Of a DNA stretch of 64,000 bases, positions 54,601-57,740 are shown one piece after another. Both the position numbers and the translations under genes were made by a program. The stretch is from Lytechinus pictus (Eukaryota; Echinodermata; Echinoidea; Temnopleuroida; Toxopneustidae), in the NCBI RefSeq assembly GCF_037042905.1, contig NC_087254.1:11827103-11891102 (forward strand), written 5' to 3'. The notes below the pieces were generated by a model. It did no database searches. It was not told the DNA's origin and saw only the letters and a list, made by a program, of their open reading frames with translations. The first letter of the stretch is position 1, and every line of letters begins with the position of its first letter.

Positions 54601-54989
54601 TTTGTTACATACATCTTGATATATAATCAATAAAACAAGGAAACTTTACATATATAATAATCAAGATAACCATACTATCAGGTCAGAAATGGAGGAAGCT
54701 GCTAAAAAGCGAAGCTTGTAGAAGGCAGCCTCCTATCACATATTTGTATAATCAATGTAAATAAAACACAAATACAAATGTTATAAGACATCATGGAACT
54801 AACACCCCAAAAAATTACAAGAACAATCACACACTACATTTGCTTATTTACAAAGTAATGTATAATAAGTTGTTGAATGAGAGTGGGTCTTACCTGTACA
54901 AGCTTATCCATATCATCTACTACTCCCGGCAGGTCTGACAAGGCATTGAAGATCTGAGCTGAATTGTCCAACGATAATAGCTCTTCCTC
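8590..54989 (-). CDS. SGSM3: SGSM3-like gene (TBC-SH3-RUN), 3' part of gene
   Basis: SGSM3 (RUTBC3) proteins combine a Rab-GAP TBC domain with SH3 and RUN domains and act in small-GTPase signalling and membrane traffic. This minus-strand gene is read from ten spliced exons at 54989-54894, 43263-43132, 34029-33975, 33303-33173, 32431-32276, 31986-31823, 29104-29011, 22643-22573, 22358-22224 and 20977-20794, then one of two terminal exons (16083-16012 or 8661-8590). All donors are GT and all acceptors AG, and every junction keeps frame. The roughly 429 residues match vertebrate SGSM3 from the post-TBC linker to the C-terminus, with signatures such as [19 protein letters not shown] (SH3 start) and [19 protein letters not shown] (RUN). 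The N-terminal TBC exons lie outside the window. Introns reach 11.6 kb and carry most of the transposons listed here. Confidence 0.93.
9130..9462. mobile_element. Near-perfect 333-bp palindromic MITE
   Basis: The whole stretch is an inverted repeat: 'ataagtaaaatttaatct' at the left is mirrored by 'agattaaattttacttat' at the right. 'ggacctagtgacgtagcg' near 9243 is mirrored by 'cgctacgtcactaggtcc' near 9355. Only about 50 bp in the centre is unpaired. It would form a long hairpin in RNA or single-stranded DNA. It lies between the two alternative terminal exons of SGSM3. Confidence 0.8.
9841..9902. repeat. GAAT tetranucleotide microsatellite
   Basis: About 15 copies of GAAT/AAAT in tandem with a few interruptions. 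Confidence 0.85.
11155..12058. mobile_element. Outer MITE with GGCCCGTATTCTGAAGT ends
   Basis: GGCCCGTATTCTGAAGTTGG at the left has its complement, 'acttcagaatacgggcc', at the right. 'ata' flanks both sides, a possible 3-bp target duplication of the PIF/Harbinger type. The element is interrupted by a second palindromic element at 11332-11923. A shorter relative with GGCCCGTATTCTCA ends lies at 20173-20481. Confidence 0.7.
11332..11923. mobile_element. Inner palindromic MITE with TTAA ends
   Basis: 'ttaaaggagaatgaaac' at the left is mirrored by 'gtttcattctcctttaa' at the right. Long internal arms also match: 'gcatttgaatattgagatc' is mirrored near 11795, and 'ccaattggcaatgcgacca' near 11755. 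TTAA at both ends fits a piggyBac-type target duplication. Nesting inside 11155-12058 shows it is the younger insertion. Confidence 0.75.
12254..12429. mobile_element. Hairpin MITE, TGTTTCATAAAGC family
   Basis: 'ggtgggtgtttcataaagc' is mirrored by 'gctttatgaaacaccgccc', and inside it 'gactttacgcaagactgg' is mirrored by 'ccagtcttgcgtaaagt'. Nearly the whole element pairs with itself. Related ends occur at 19273-19445, 34425-34560, 45916-46069 and 53979-54406. Confidence 0.75.
12470..13730. other. Intron/3' flank stretch without gene
   Basis: A short inverted pair, 'cgacaattgctcc' (12485) and 'ggagcaattgtcg' (12637), brackets a C- and A-rich stretch of loosely telomere-like words (CCCTA, ACCCTA). 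The repeats are irregular, so this is not an interstitial telomere array. The rest shows no feature I can name. Confidence 0.35.
13733..13966. mobile_element. Tc1/mariner-type MITE
   Basis: 'tgctcaaaagttagtgaacc' at the left is mirrored by 'ggttcactaattttttagca' followed by 'caactgta' at the right. The end sequence resembles Tc1/mariner inverted repeats. At 234 bp it cannot encode a transposase. Confidence 0.65.
16012..16083 (-). CDS. SGSM3: SGSM3 terminal exon, proximal copy
   Basis: After a pyrimidine-rich tract and 'catctctcag', this 72-nt phase-0 exon encodes 23 residues ending [13 protein letters not shown] and a TAA stop, very close to the vertebrate SGSM3 C-terminus. It completes the RUN domain. 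A second exon of the same length and phase lies 7.4 kb downstream (8590-8661). Confidence 0.9.
   Translation of the reverse strand, partial: SQKSLKDSVQDMLIKHHLFSWDL
16084..18544. other. SGSM3 intron segment
   Basis: AT-rich intron. A weak relative of the GGGCCC/CACAAA MITE is at 17927-18070 ('gtaacacaaggcttagcaat' with a degenerate mirror 'ggctttatgttac'). Nothing else in it is recognisable. Confidence 0.4.
18598..19100. mobile_element. MITE with 55-bp ends, AAGGGTGTATTCAATGTC
   Basis: The left arm 'aagggtgtattcaatgtc ... tttaaacagcaacatg' is mirrored by 'catgttgctgtttaaattt ... gacattgaacacaccctt'. The inverted repeat runs about 55 bp with few mismatches. The internal sequence encodes nothing. 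Confidence 0.75.
19273..19445. mobile_element. MITE, TTTCACAAAGCTG family
   Basis: 'ccgtttcacaaagctgttgg' is mirrored loosely by 'caactttatgaaacactc'. The inner words 'aagttacaagtaactta' and 'taagtcacttgtaact' also pair. It is a member of the family at 12254-12429. Confidence 0.6.
19947..20144. mobile_element. MITE with CTGTCACATC ends
   Basis: 'ctctgtcacatc' at the left is mirrored by 'gatgtgacagac' at the right. 'gtgacttgcgggtaact' and 'agttgcccgcag' lie inside. No coding capacity. Confidence 0.6.
20173..20481. mobile_element. MITE with GGCCCGTATTCTCA ends
   Basis: 'ggcccgtattctca' is mirrored by 'tgagaatatgggcc'. The ends match those of the outer element at 11155-12058. A strongly pyrimidine-rich tract follows at 20480-20720. 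Confidence 0.65.
20794..20977 (-). CDS. SGSM3: SGSM3 exon, RUN domain core
   Basis: This 184-nt exon starts after 'cttccag', completes an Asn codon from the previous exon and ends in phase 0 at GAC|gtgagt. It encodes [13 protein letters not shown] through [18 protein letters not shown] and [17 protein letters not shown]. The block is almost identical to vertebrate SGSM3 and is the best single piece of evidence for the gene's identity. Confidence 0.95.
21063..21343 (-). mobile_element. tRNA-derived SINE, full length
   Basis: Read on the minus strand, a tRNA-like head has box B 'gggttcaaatccc' near 21283. A body with 'caggaatttattcc' follows, then a tail with 'gcgcattaggacgcatt', 'tatataagc' and ATT units. 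The same family occurs at 43490-43786 and, split, at 2005-2150 plus 4812-4910. Confidence 0.75.
22224..22358 (-). CDS. SGSM3: SGSM3 exon, RUN domain
   Basis: The exon follows 'ctctcttag' and completes an Arg codon. It reads [20 protein letters not shown] then [17 protein letters not shown], and ends after two bases of an Asn codon at AA|gtaagg. It is 135 nt long. Frame and content agree with the RUN domain of SGSM3. Confidence 0.94.
22573..22643 (-). CDS. SGSM3: SGSM3 exon, RUN domain
   Basis: A 71-nt exon between 'ctgtag' and 'gtgagt' encodes [20 protein letters not shown] and three more residues, ending two bases into an Arg codon. It starts in phase 0 after the exon at 29011-29104. Confidence 0.93.
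22857..23094. mobile_element. MITE with GGGTGATTTCAAGTTC ends
   Basis: 'gggtgatttcaagttcagtg' is mirrored by 'cactggacttgaaatcacc', and 'ttttggtgttggtgttag' by 'aacaccaacaccaa'. It interrupts the dispersed repeat seen unbroken at 4955-5110, whose pieces flank it on both sides. Confidence 0.7.
23384..23928. mobile_element. DNA element with CCGGGGGGGGCACTC ends
   Basis: The left end 'ccggggggggcactc' is mirrored by 'gagtgcccc...ccgg' at the right. 'gtttagtc' stands on both sides as an 8-bp target duplication (23376-23383 and 23929-23936). An 8-bp duplication fits hAT-type transposition. The inside repeats 'ggaacgg' words and codes for nothing recognisable. Confidence 0.75.
23937..25929. other. 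SGSM3 intron, no gene seen
   Basis: AT-rich, with a GC-richer unidentified repeat at about 24690-24890 ('gtctcgtaaaaagtcacg' and 'cacgagacttttaaaaa' form a loose inverted pair) and a C/A tract at 25432-25454. No exon signal was found. Confidence 0.4.
25930..26058. mobile_element. Diverged MITE, GGGCCC family
   Basis: 'cacaagacttagtgattgat' on the left and 'caatagcttcgttttgtgca' followed by 'actgggccca' on the right resemble the arms of 1629-1764 and 31103-31240. The left terminus is poorly preserved. Confidence 0.45.
26140..27240 (+). repeat. Satellite-like tandem array, 78-98 bp period
   Basis: The core 'gctgctttattttgtttt', followed by 'attgacnataaagtngat', 'agagg' and a T-rich tail, recurs about 13 times. 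Period lengths vary between about 78 and 98 bp. Copies diverge gradually along the array. A further unit continues at 28069-28200 beyond an inserted LINE fragment. Open frames across the array are artefacts of its T-rich, stop-poor strand. Confidence 0.85.
27245..28068 (+). mobile_element. LINE 3' fragment, interrupted
   Basis: A frame at about 27760-27981 encodes the C-terminal tail typical of CR1/L2/Jockey-like reverse transcriptases, with '[13 protein letters not shown]' and '[23 protein letters not shown]'. It ends in a short 3' UTR and an ATT tail. It is 5'-truncated and split at 27330-27742 by a DNA element. It sits within the tandem array, so it is younger than the array. Confidence 0.7.
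27330..27742. mobile_element. DNA element with CAGAGNTRCCAAGT ends
   Basis: 'cagagctaccaagtctcacg' at the left and 'acttggcatctctg' at the right are inverted relatives. The inside is CpG-rich compared with the AT-rich surroundings ('cgcgcgcgca' twice). It splits the LINE coding remnant. Confidence 0.6.
28069..28200 (+). repeat. Displaced last units of the tandem array
   Basis: 'ttgttttgtacttgacagtg', 'gaatgcaggggtttttcttt' and 'ttgttgctactgcttt' continue the array of 26140-27240 after the LINE fragment. A G-tract with 'gggggggggaagggggg' follows at 28207. Confidence 0.7.
29011..29104 (-). CDS. SGSM3: SGSM3 exon, start of RUN domain
   Basis: The 94-nt exon follows 'tttctag', completes a Ser codon and encodes [20 protein letters not shown] and [11 protein letters not shown], ending in phase 0 at GAG|gtaagt. 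It matches the start of the RUN domain in SGSM3. A GAAT/AATAAT simple repeat lies just upstream at 29133-29150. Confidence 0.94.
29953..31102. mobile_element. DNA element with CACAGTGGGCC ends
   Basis: 'cacagtgggccagaatgag' and 'gtgcgccaaaa' on the left are mirrored by 'ttttggcgcactttt' and 'ccggcccactgtg' on the right. The terminal repeat spans about 37 bp. The 1.15 kb has no long ORF, so it is non-autonomous or decayed. Confidence 0.7.
31103..31240. mobile_element. MITE, CAGGGGCCCGTAACACAAAG family
   Basis: 'caggggcccgtaacacaaag' is mirrored by 'ctttgtgttatgggaccctg'. It abuts the right end of the CACAGTGGGCC element exactly and is the best-preserved member of the family in this window. 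Confidence 0.75.
31385..31605. repeat. 150-bp tandem duplication
   Basis: 'tgtcataagagtcttgcatg' and the following 'taatgttgacct' segment occur at about 31391 and again at about 31541, with a few mismatches. Confidence 0.75.
31823..31986 (-). CDS. SGSM3: SGSM3 exon, second half of SH3 domain
   Basis: A 164-nt exon between 'catgtag' and 'gtaagt' reads [20 protein letters not shown] then [20 protein letters not shown] and on to [11 protein letters not shown]. It ends two bases into a Ser codon. The '[19 protein letters not shown]' stretch holds the SH3 residues (W, G, P, Y/F) that form the ligand groove. The preceding exon supplies the ALLDFE start of the domain. Confidence 0.96.
32276..32431 (-). 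CDS. SGSM3: SGSM3 exon, start of SH3 domain
   Basis: This 156-nt phase-0 exon lies between 'tgaatag' and 'gtgagt'. It encodes [18 protein letters not shown], a basic stretch (RTRKRRAK) and [20 protein letters not shown]. The ALLDFE motif begins the SH3 fold. Near identity with vertebrate SGSM3 is obvious. Confidence 0.96.
32868..33215 (-). repeat. Tandem duplication of an exon end and its intron
   Basis: A segment of about 150 bp occurs twice, at about 32868-33023 and 33077-33213. Both copies contain 'atattttcttattgag', 'ggacttcactcac' and 'cgatagctt'. The right copy is the 3' end of the SGSM3 exon at 33173-33303 with its donor. The left copy retains ten codons (32994-33023) and the donor site. 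Confidence 0.85.
32994..33026 (-). CDS. Duplicated SGSM3 exon end, possible alternative first exon
   Basis: ATG at 33026-33024 is followed by codons for [10 protein letters not shown] and then an intact 'gtgagt' donor in phase 0. The ten residues are identical to the end of the real exon at 33173-33303. All three base differences are at third positions and silent. No in-frame acceptor joins it to the upstream exon at 33975-34029. As a coding exon it would therefore have to be a first exon, splicing into the SH3 exon to give an SH3-RUN-only protein. A recent inert duplication is the simpler alternative. Confidence 0.35.
33173..33303 (-). CDS. SGSM3: SGSM3 exon, linker before SH3
   Basis: A 131-nt exon between 'attacag' and 'gtgagt' completes a Pro codon. 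It reads [20 protein letters not shown] then [19 protein letters not shown], ending NAKI in phase 0. The LKAKNI(R/K)QTELV block is highly conserved in SGSM3. Its last 30 bases are duplicated downstream at 32994-33023. Confidence 0.94.
33596..33702. repeat. ATT/ATC trinucleotide repeat
   Basis: Mixed ATT, ATC and GTT units in tandem within a short SGSM3 intron. A smaller AAT run is at 33800-33816. Confidence 0.8.
33975..34029 (-). CDS. SGSM3: SGSM3 small exon, basic linker
   Basis: A 55-nt exon follows 'tcgtacag', preceded by a long T run, and ends at TTTC|gtaagt. It encodes [18 protein letters not shown] plus one base of Pro. The arginine-rich segment matches the RRKS..ALLF stretch in vertebrate SGSM3. 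Confidence 0.9.
34425..34560. mobile_element. MITE, TTTCACAAAG family
   Basis: 'gccgtttcacaaagacttgt' and 'acaagttttatgaaacagggc' form the inverted ends. It has a shared architecture with 12254-12429 and with a further diverged copy at about 45250-45420. Confidence 0.55.
34652..35248. mobile_element. Palindromic MITE, AAGGACAAGTCCACCCC ends
   Basis: 'ttaaaggacaagtccacccc' is mirrored by 'ggggtggacttgacctta'. Long internal arms match too: 'ataagaaagttatgacattt' is mirrored near 35140 and 'cactcactatttcttttg' near 35055. It is built like the inner element at 11332-11923, including TTAA-like ends. A partial relative lies at about 35690-35820. Confidence 0.75.
35975..36926 (+). repeat. 5' LTR
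   Basis: 952 bp, TGTC...GACA ends. It differs from the 3' LTR by a C-tract length change, a few substitutions and a short indel near 36330. The short frame at 36503-36754, present identically in both LTRs, has no recognised product. Confidence 0.93.
36930..36947 (+). other. Primer-binding site of the LTR element
   Basis: TGGAGGTCCCACCGAGAC starts three bases after the 5' LTR. It begins with the TGG expected to pair with a tRNA CCA end. The particular tRNA was not determined. Confidence 0.75.
37611..39872 (+). CDS. Gag-protease-integrase remnant polyprotein
   Basis: The first ATG in frame is at 37611 and gives 753 residues. In order: a charged E/R/K coiled-coil stretch (about 30-60); a capsid region with a SCAN-like helical segment (about 145-238); a CCHC zinc knuckle (C296, C299, H304, C309); an aspartic protease active site DTG (about 405-407); and, directly in frame, an integrase HHCC zinc finger (H628, H635, C662, C665). 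A shortened integrase core follows. There the 'SDxGT' aspartate reads N (SNLGT), the NG..ER glutamate region reads CNWLLKR, and the first catalytic aspartate region is missing. The integrase is therefore dead. The order protease-integrase without RT between them fits Gmr1-type Ty3/gypsy elements, which carry integrase before RT; RT and RNase H have been lost. Confidence 0.88.
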   Translation: MASIEQMKEGREMGLSGGELSRFVSERCQAIEREKEIEKEREAREKEREHELKLAHMRKEEVNNVPQLGGIKLEVGRFDDAHDKFDAYITKFEMLMKSQKVSDDLWVIYLISNLTGKALDVVNRMNVDDRQKYTAVKDELMQYYHLTEEGYRRNFRSSRPLNSERPKQFATRMKAHFDKWVEAAKIDSSRGALEDLMLREQFLTDCPKEVARFIRERKCMNFDEAVNCAEVYVSAHGPHVFSSGQKPEKFRSEPKFGRKSPPSSPLRKTTGIQKSGEVQTRFRKIEGNKPYQTRGCYMCGNPNHIKRECPMLSRPAAAQGMLFVGGGGPKLDIGEGCPQVNEIESEVVDMTACCMSVESVVDDFDNRDEAIEKIGIADDIDSMGDDLFVVSGRLMPGNVPVSVLRDTGCTACVVKEALVRKDQFIGQYRAVRLIDTTIRRFPLAKIVVDSPYFEGEIVAVCLPDCLYDLVIGNVKGARKASDPNLHWVPKNDVEVVDVVEQKEGIDRECSSDLKSDAEGVISEEVDVELQAVQTRSQKLRDSKPIKGLTLVDPLVNIESNEFLTEQKDDVTLGPLWQRIDMLNNSQYKYLCERELLFRQKKDGNDRGIGPKFLVVPQSRREEIMQYAHESLLNGHLGINDTLSKTKAQFFWPGMSEDVANFCRSCVISRKTDVVETHVCKRVDIPSVMSNLGTRVVSDLMFEASNLLPVKRLTSSRYFPAKLCNWLLKRCNVVKSVLKRLCTKETSESDKYPP
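39873..41358 (+). other. Non-coding 3' internal region of the LTR element
   Basis: 1.49 kb of AT-rich sequence without an ORF stands where RT and RNase H would be expected in a complete Gmr1-type element. It ends in the purine tract 'aaggtggggga' (about 41345-41355) next to the 3' LTR, the likely plus-strand primer. Confidence 0.75.
41359..42317 (+). repeat. 3' LTR
   Basis: 959 bp, near-identical to 35975-36926. Its C-tract is longer, and a 4-bp addition near 41717 accounts for much of the length difference. Confidence 0.93.
42318..43032 (+). mobile_element. 5'-truncated LINE, RT C-terminus and 3' UTR
   Basis: An open frame to 42640 reads '[20 protein letters not shown]', then '[14 protein letters not shown]' and '[23 protein letters not shown]'. 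This is the C-terminal tail typical of CR1/L2/Jockey-like reverse transcriptases. A TA microsatellite, a 3' UTR and a CAAAT-type tail ('gctatcaaatcaaatcaaat') follow. Only about the last 100 residues are left. The LTR element sits immediately 5' of it. Confidence 0.8.
43132..43263 (-). CDS. SGSM3: SGSM3 exon, linker after TBC
   Basis: A 132-nt phase-0 exon between 'atttcag' and 'gtacaa' encodes [20 protein letters not shown] and [19 protein letters not shown], ending NLPKQ. The RRKHLAYL(I/M)A(D/E)QG motif is shared with vertebrate SGSM3. Confidence 0.93.
43490..43786 (-). mobile_element. tRNA-derived SINE, full length
   Basis: The minus strand has a tRNA-like head with 'gtagcccaggtgatgaatca' (box A-like) and 'gggttcgaatcccagcc' (box B). 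A body with 'caggaatttatt' and a tail with 'gcgctgtacaagatc' and GAT/ATC units follow. A tail-only fragment of the same family is at 43797-43895. Confidence 0.78.
44418..44613. mobile_element. MITE with perfect 20-bp CCGCACAGAAACGTTGTTAG ends
   Basis: CCGCACAGAAACGTTGTTAG and its exact complement bound a 196-bp element with no coding content. Confidence 0.75.
45916..46069. mobile_element. MITE, GGTTCATAAAG family
   Basis: 'ggagcctggttcataaagag' on the left is mirrored by 'atttatgaaaccagcccc' on the right. It is a diverged member of the 12254-12429 family. Confidence 0.55.
47455..47700. repeat. Dispersed repeat with GGGGGGACGTGTCCCCC
   Basis: 'tgtccccctac' and 'aatgtcccccctac' recur with 'ccttgtcccccctac', bracketed by 'gtggaaatccc' and 'gagagatttacgccca'. 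A probable non-autonomous element of unknown type. Confidence 0.5.
47908..48000. repeat. CT dinucleotide microsatellite
   Basis: Two CT runs of about 18 and 26 bases separated by a pyrimidine-rich spacer. Confidence 0.85.
50180..50640. repeat. Degenerate AATTAC repeat
   Basis: 'caattacaattac' and its complement 'gtaattg' recur irregularly in both orientations. Low-complexity sequence of unknown origin. Confidence 0.6.
51124..51183 (-). CDS. Possible alternative first exon of SGSM3
   Basis: ATG at 51183-51181 opens 20 codons ([18 protein letters not shown], then Asn-Lys) that end in phase 0 at AAG|gtacta. They would splice in frame to the exon at 43132-43263. An in-frame TAA just upstream fits a 5' leader. 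It is not part of the main reading, because 54894-54989 joins 43132-43263 directly and the vertebrate protein has no such insert. I do not recognise the peptide. The donor is only moderate, so chance remains possible. Confidence 0.3.
52341..52772. repeat. CCAT / CCATCCCT microsatellite
   Basis: 430 bp of CCAT tetramers with a long central block of alternating CCAT and CCCT units (about 52443-52680). Open frames on both strands here (repeating Pro-Ser-Ile-His or Met-Asp-Gly-Trp) are artefacts. Confidence 0.95.
53979..54406. mobile_element. MITE with CAGGGGGTGTTTCAC ends
   Basis: 'cagggggtgtttcacaaa', then 'tttaagtatgact', is mirrored by 'aagtcatacttaaa', then 'tttgtgaaacacccccctg'. Terminal repeat about 33 bp. 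Related to the TTTCAYAAAG MITEs in this window. Confidence 0.78.
54545..54740 (-). mobile_element. LINE 3' tail fragment
   Basis: Read on the minus strand, 'ggctgccttctacaagcttc', 'gctttttagcagcttcctcc' and a terminal run of AAATG-type units resemble the 3' end of L2/CR1-type LINEs. No coding part is present. Confidence 0.45.
54894..54989 (-). CDS. SGSM3: SGSM3 exon, linker after TBC (first in window)
   Basis: A 96-nt phase-0 exon following 'ttttcaag' and ending CAG|gtaaga encodes [20 protein letters not shown] then [12 protein letters not shown]. The E(E)L(L/V)[10 protein letters not shown] block is characteristic of SGSM3. Earlier exons with the TBC domain are not visible up to 64000. Confidence 0.93.
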
Positions 54990-55054
54990 CTTGAAAACAA
55001 TAAAAAGAACTAGATTTTAATTCGTCATGCGGACGAATTAGGTGGTCTGTCGTA

Positions 55055-56035
55055 TAGATAGATAAACAGGAAAAAAATATTTAAACAGATATTAGATTGA
55101 AAAATAGATAGACAAACAGATTTACATAATCAAACAGATACATACAAGAAAGATATATAATTATAGTAGATGGATGGAGTGATGGATGGAGAGATCAATT
55201 ATAGGTGGTTATATTAATAAAACATAGACATATAGATAGATAGAGACACAGACATATAGATAGATAGAGAGACAGACTTATAGATCGATAGATTGATTGA
55301 TAGATATATAGATAGATAGAGAGAGAGAGAGATGATTGGTGGTTATATTAATAAAACATAGATAAACATATAGATAGAAAGAGAGACAGACAGATAGATA
55401 GATAGACAGATAGATCTAGACAGACATATAGATAGAGAGACAGACATATCATGAAGCTATTACGAGCTATCTCGTAAGAGACAGACATATAGATTGATAG
55501 AGAGACAGAGATAGATAGAGAGACAGACATATAGATGAATAGATAGATAGCTAGATAGAGAGACAGACAGACAGATATATAGATAGATAGATAGATAGAT
55601 AGAGACAGGCAGATATATAGATGGCTAGATAGATAGACATATCTAAACAGATAGATACATATATATAATAATTAAATATAATTATATATCATAATGTATG
55701 TACATTTTCTCATGTTAATTTTATGTTTATAACAAGATATATTGTGATTGTTTTTTTAATATGCAGGACCCCAAGGGAGAGCAATTTTTTGTTGATTGGG
55801 TATCCTGTTGAAATATTGTTAATAAATAAATAAATAAATAATAAATATAGCGTATTAGACACACAGAGAGAGAGATAGATAGATAAACAGACAGAATAGA
55901 TATACAATGTAGGTAGATAGACAGACAGACATATGGATAGATAGAGAGAGAGGGACGTATTCAAACAGAAAAATATATATTAGACAGAGAGATGTGATGT
56001 AGGTAGATAGACAGACAGATAAATAGATATGATAT
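55055..56035. repeat. GATA/GACA simple-repeat domain
   Basis: Nearly 1 kb dominated by GATA and GACA tetramers. It is interrupted at 55630-55860 by an AT-rich segment with an apparent LINE 3' tail ('tgggtatcctgttgaaatat' and AAAT units). Frames through it are not genes. Confidence 0.9.
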
Positions 56036-56135
56036 AAAAAGTAATTATAATCTGTTTTATTTTGCAATATTTTAGCTATTATTTGTTAGAATTCTTATAA
56101 TTGATCGGGGGCAAGATAGCTAAAAAAAAAAAAAA

Positions 56136-56223
56136 TCATGTTCACCCGCGGACTCGAACCCCTGCCTGCATGATGGAATGAGAAGTAAGTCTGACGCCTA
56201 ACCGATTGAGCTAGAATATTTCC
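56136..56223 (-). mobile_element. tRNA-like SINE head, second family
   Basis: On the minus strand, 'tagctcaatcggttaggcg' is an excellent box A and 'ggggttcgagtcc' an excellent box B. The anticodon stem does not close properly and the spacing is stretched, so this is a tRNA-derived SINE or tRNA pseudogene. It differs from the SINE family at 21063 and 43490. Confidence 0.65.
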
Positions 56224-57316
56224 CATAGACTTAACACGTAAGCAAAACACCAGAATCTCAAATCCAATCTTGCAAGTGAATTACGGGCATGATCCCGACA
56301 TCTGATCGGAAAATGAAGGAAACGCAACCGAAAGCTTAGAATCTCAGCTACAACATACTAAAAGCTCAGGGATAACTAGCAACAAAAATTGGAGATATGG
56401 CTTACGAAATAGAAGAATGTAGAATCTAGTTTTGAGAAAAAGTCATGTCCCATAGAGATTACACGCAAAATGAGTAAAAATGACATGCCATTATTATTTG
56501 CAATTTTTGAGGATGATTTGTCTATCAAAATGAAAAATAAAGGCAATAACTCAGAAAGAGTAAGAACTAAGCTACAACATATCAAAAATTGGGTGAAAAT
56601 TGACCAATATTCACGGAGTTAGAGCAAGATTTGCATAATTATAATGACGTCATAATAGGCAAAATGGATTTTTTGAATTCCGACGCCATTTTGATGACGT
56701 CATAATATAATTGAGGGTCAAATGAGACATGAAATTATATCTCTAGTTCATACTCTATCAAAATATGAAAAAAAAATTGGGGGTCCCCATGCGTTCTGAA
56801 GAGCTACAGCGGATTTTCTATAGGCATGTTTTTGCCCATATATGGCCTATAGTGAGAGCTCGCGCGCACACGTGCTGCAAACTTTAACGGGTGTTAATTT
56901 CCTTATTAATGGTCGTAGAAGGTTGATCAAGGTATCAAATTGCTCAAAATTATATGATCAATGCAATGAAATAAAAAAAAACGGTGTTTCTGAGTTGCAT
57001 TGAGGCGTTACGCGCGGAAACGCGCGCGCATACGTTTGCGCGCGCAATTTTTTGAAATGCTTAAAATGACCTAAAACGTACTCTGATTTGGTCAAAAAGT
57101 GATTTTTAGCATTTTAAAATTTTGACGCGCGCGTACGCGCGCGTCGTGACCTTCAGGTGACCTTTGATGACATGACCTGATGACCCTTGATCTGAAGTTT
57201 ATGTCATGTGAATTTGATTTATTTTTGATAATTGATAATGGAGATATGATTGATAATGTGATTTTACAAAATGGCGTCTAGATGACGTCATGATGACGTC
57301 ATGACATTAAGATTCT
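56224..57316. other. Repeat region with TGACGTCA palindromes and CpG-rich core
   Basis: 'tgacgtcat' occurs at about 56645, 56693, 57282 and 57292, with 'gccattttgatgacgtca' and 'aaaatggcgtctagatgacg' as inverted partners. The centre (56860-57145) has several GCGCGC/CGCGCG words unlike the AT-rich surroundings. It is probably one transposon ending at or near the Penelope array. No ORF. Confidence 0.45.
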
Positions 57317-57740
57317 TATAATTTCTGAAGGTTTCCATGGCGAAGAAGAATAGTGTAGTAGGTTTCACGGTACACCATGTATTCTTTCTTGGGCATATGT
57401 TGGTCCTGAAAAGGACCACCCAATCTCGACGTTTCGACAAGTGTGTTCTTGTCGTCCTCAGGAGAATGAGCAAAGTTTGTAAAAGCAGGCCTTATATACT
57501 CTGTCGAAGTGCCGTATGCACGGTATCTCGCAGGGTACATGTCTCTGATTGGCTAGATAGGTCACATGACATCCACATATGCGGACGTGGGTGACAACAC
57601 ACAAATTGGGCGCGCAAAACCAGCGACGACCGGAAATTGCTGTCAGTTATCATTCCCGCTAGGATTAGCATTAATGACAAAAGTCACCACTTCCGCCCAT
57701 ACACTGCAGTGCTCACACGTGTGTGGAACGTCCGGGTAGG
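57317..57740 (-). repeat. Terminal pseudo-LTR-like partial copy
   Basis: This stretch corresponds to the 3' non-coding part of a unit, the ribozyme-like motif, the 5' leader and the first seven codons of a following ORF (METFRNY). The sequence then changes to unrelated flank. Such overhang is expected for Penelope-like elements that insert as partial tandem copies. Confidence 0.75.
57423..57468 (-). ncRNA. Hammerhead ribozyme-like motif, copy 1
   Basis: On the minus strand, in order: ATTCTC (stem I), CTGAGGA (core box CUGANGA), C, GACAAG, loop AACACA, CTTGTC (stem II), GAAA (core), C, GTC (cleavage triplet), GAGAT (stem I partner). Stem III is a minimal AC/GT. The one departure from the consensus is an extra C before stem II. 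Predicted cleavage follows the C at 57428. Hammerhead motifs are known in Penelope-like elements, which supports the call; activity is untested. Confidence 0.6.

Noticed and set aside
55055-56035. CRISPR-like or regulatory array
   Set aside because: Simple GATA/GACA tetranucleotide repeats without unique spacers.
56136-56223. Functional tRNA gene
   Set aside because: Boxes A and B are good but the anticodon arm and spacing do not give a normal cloverleaf.
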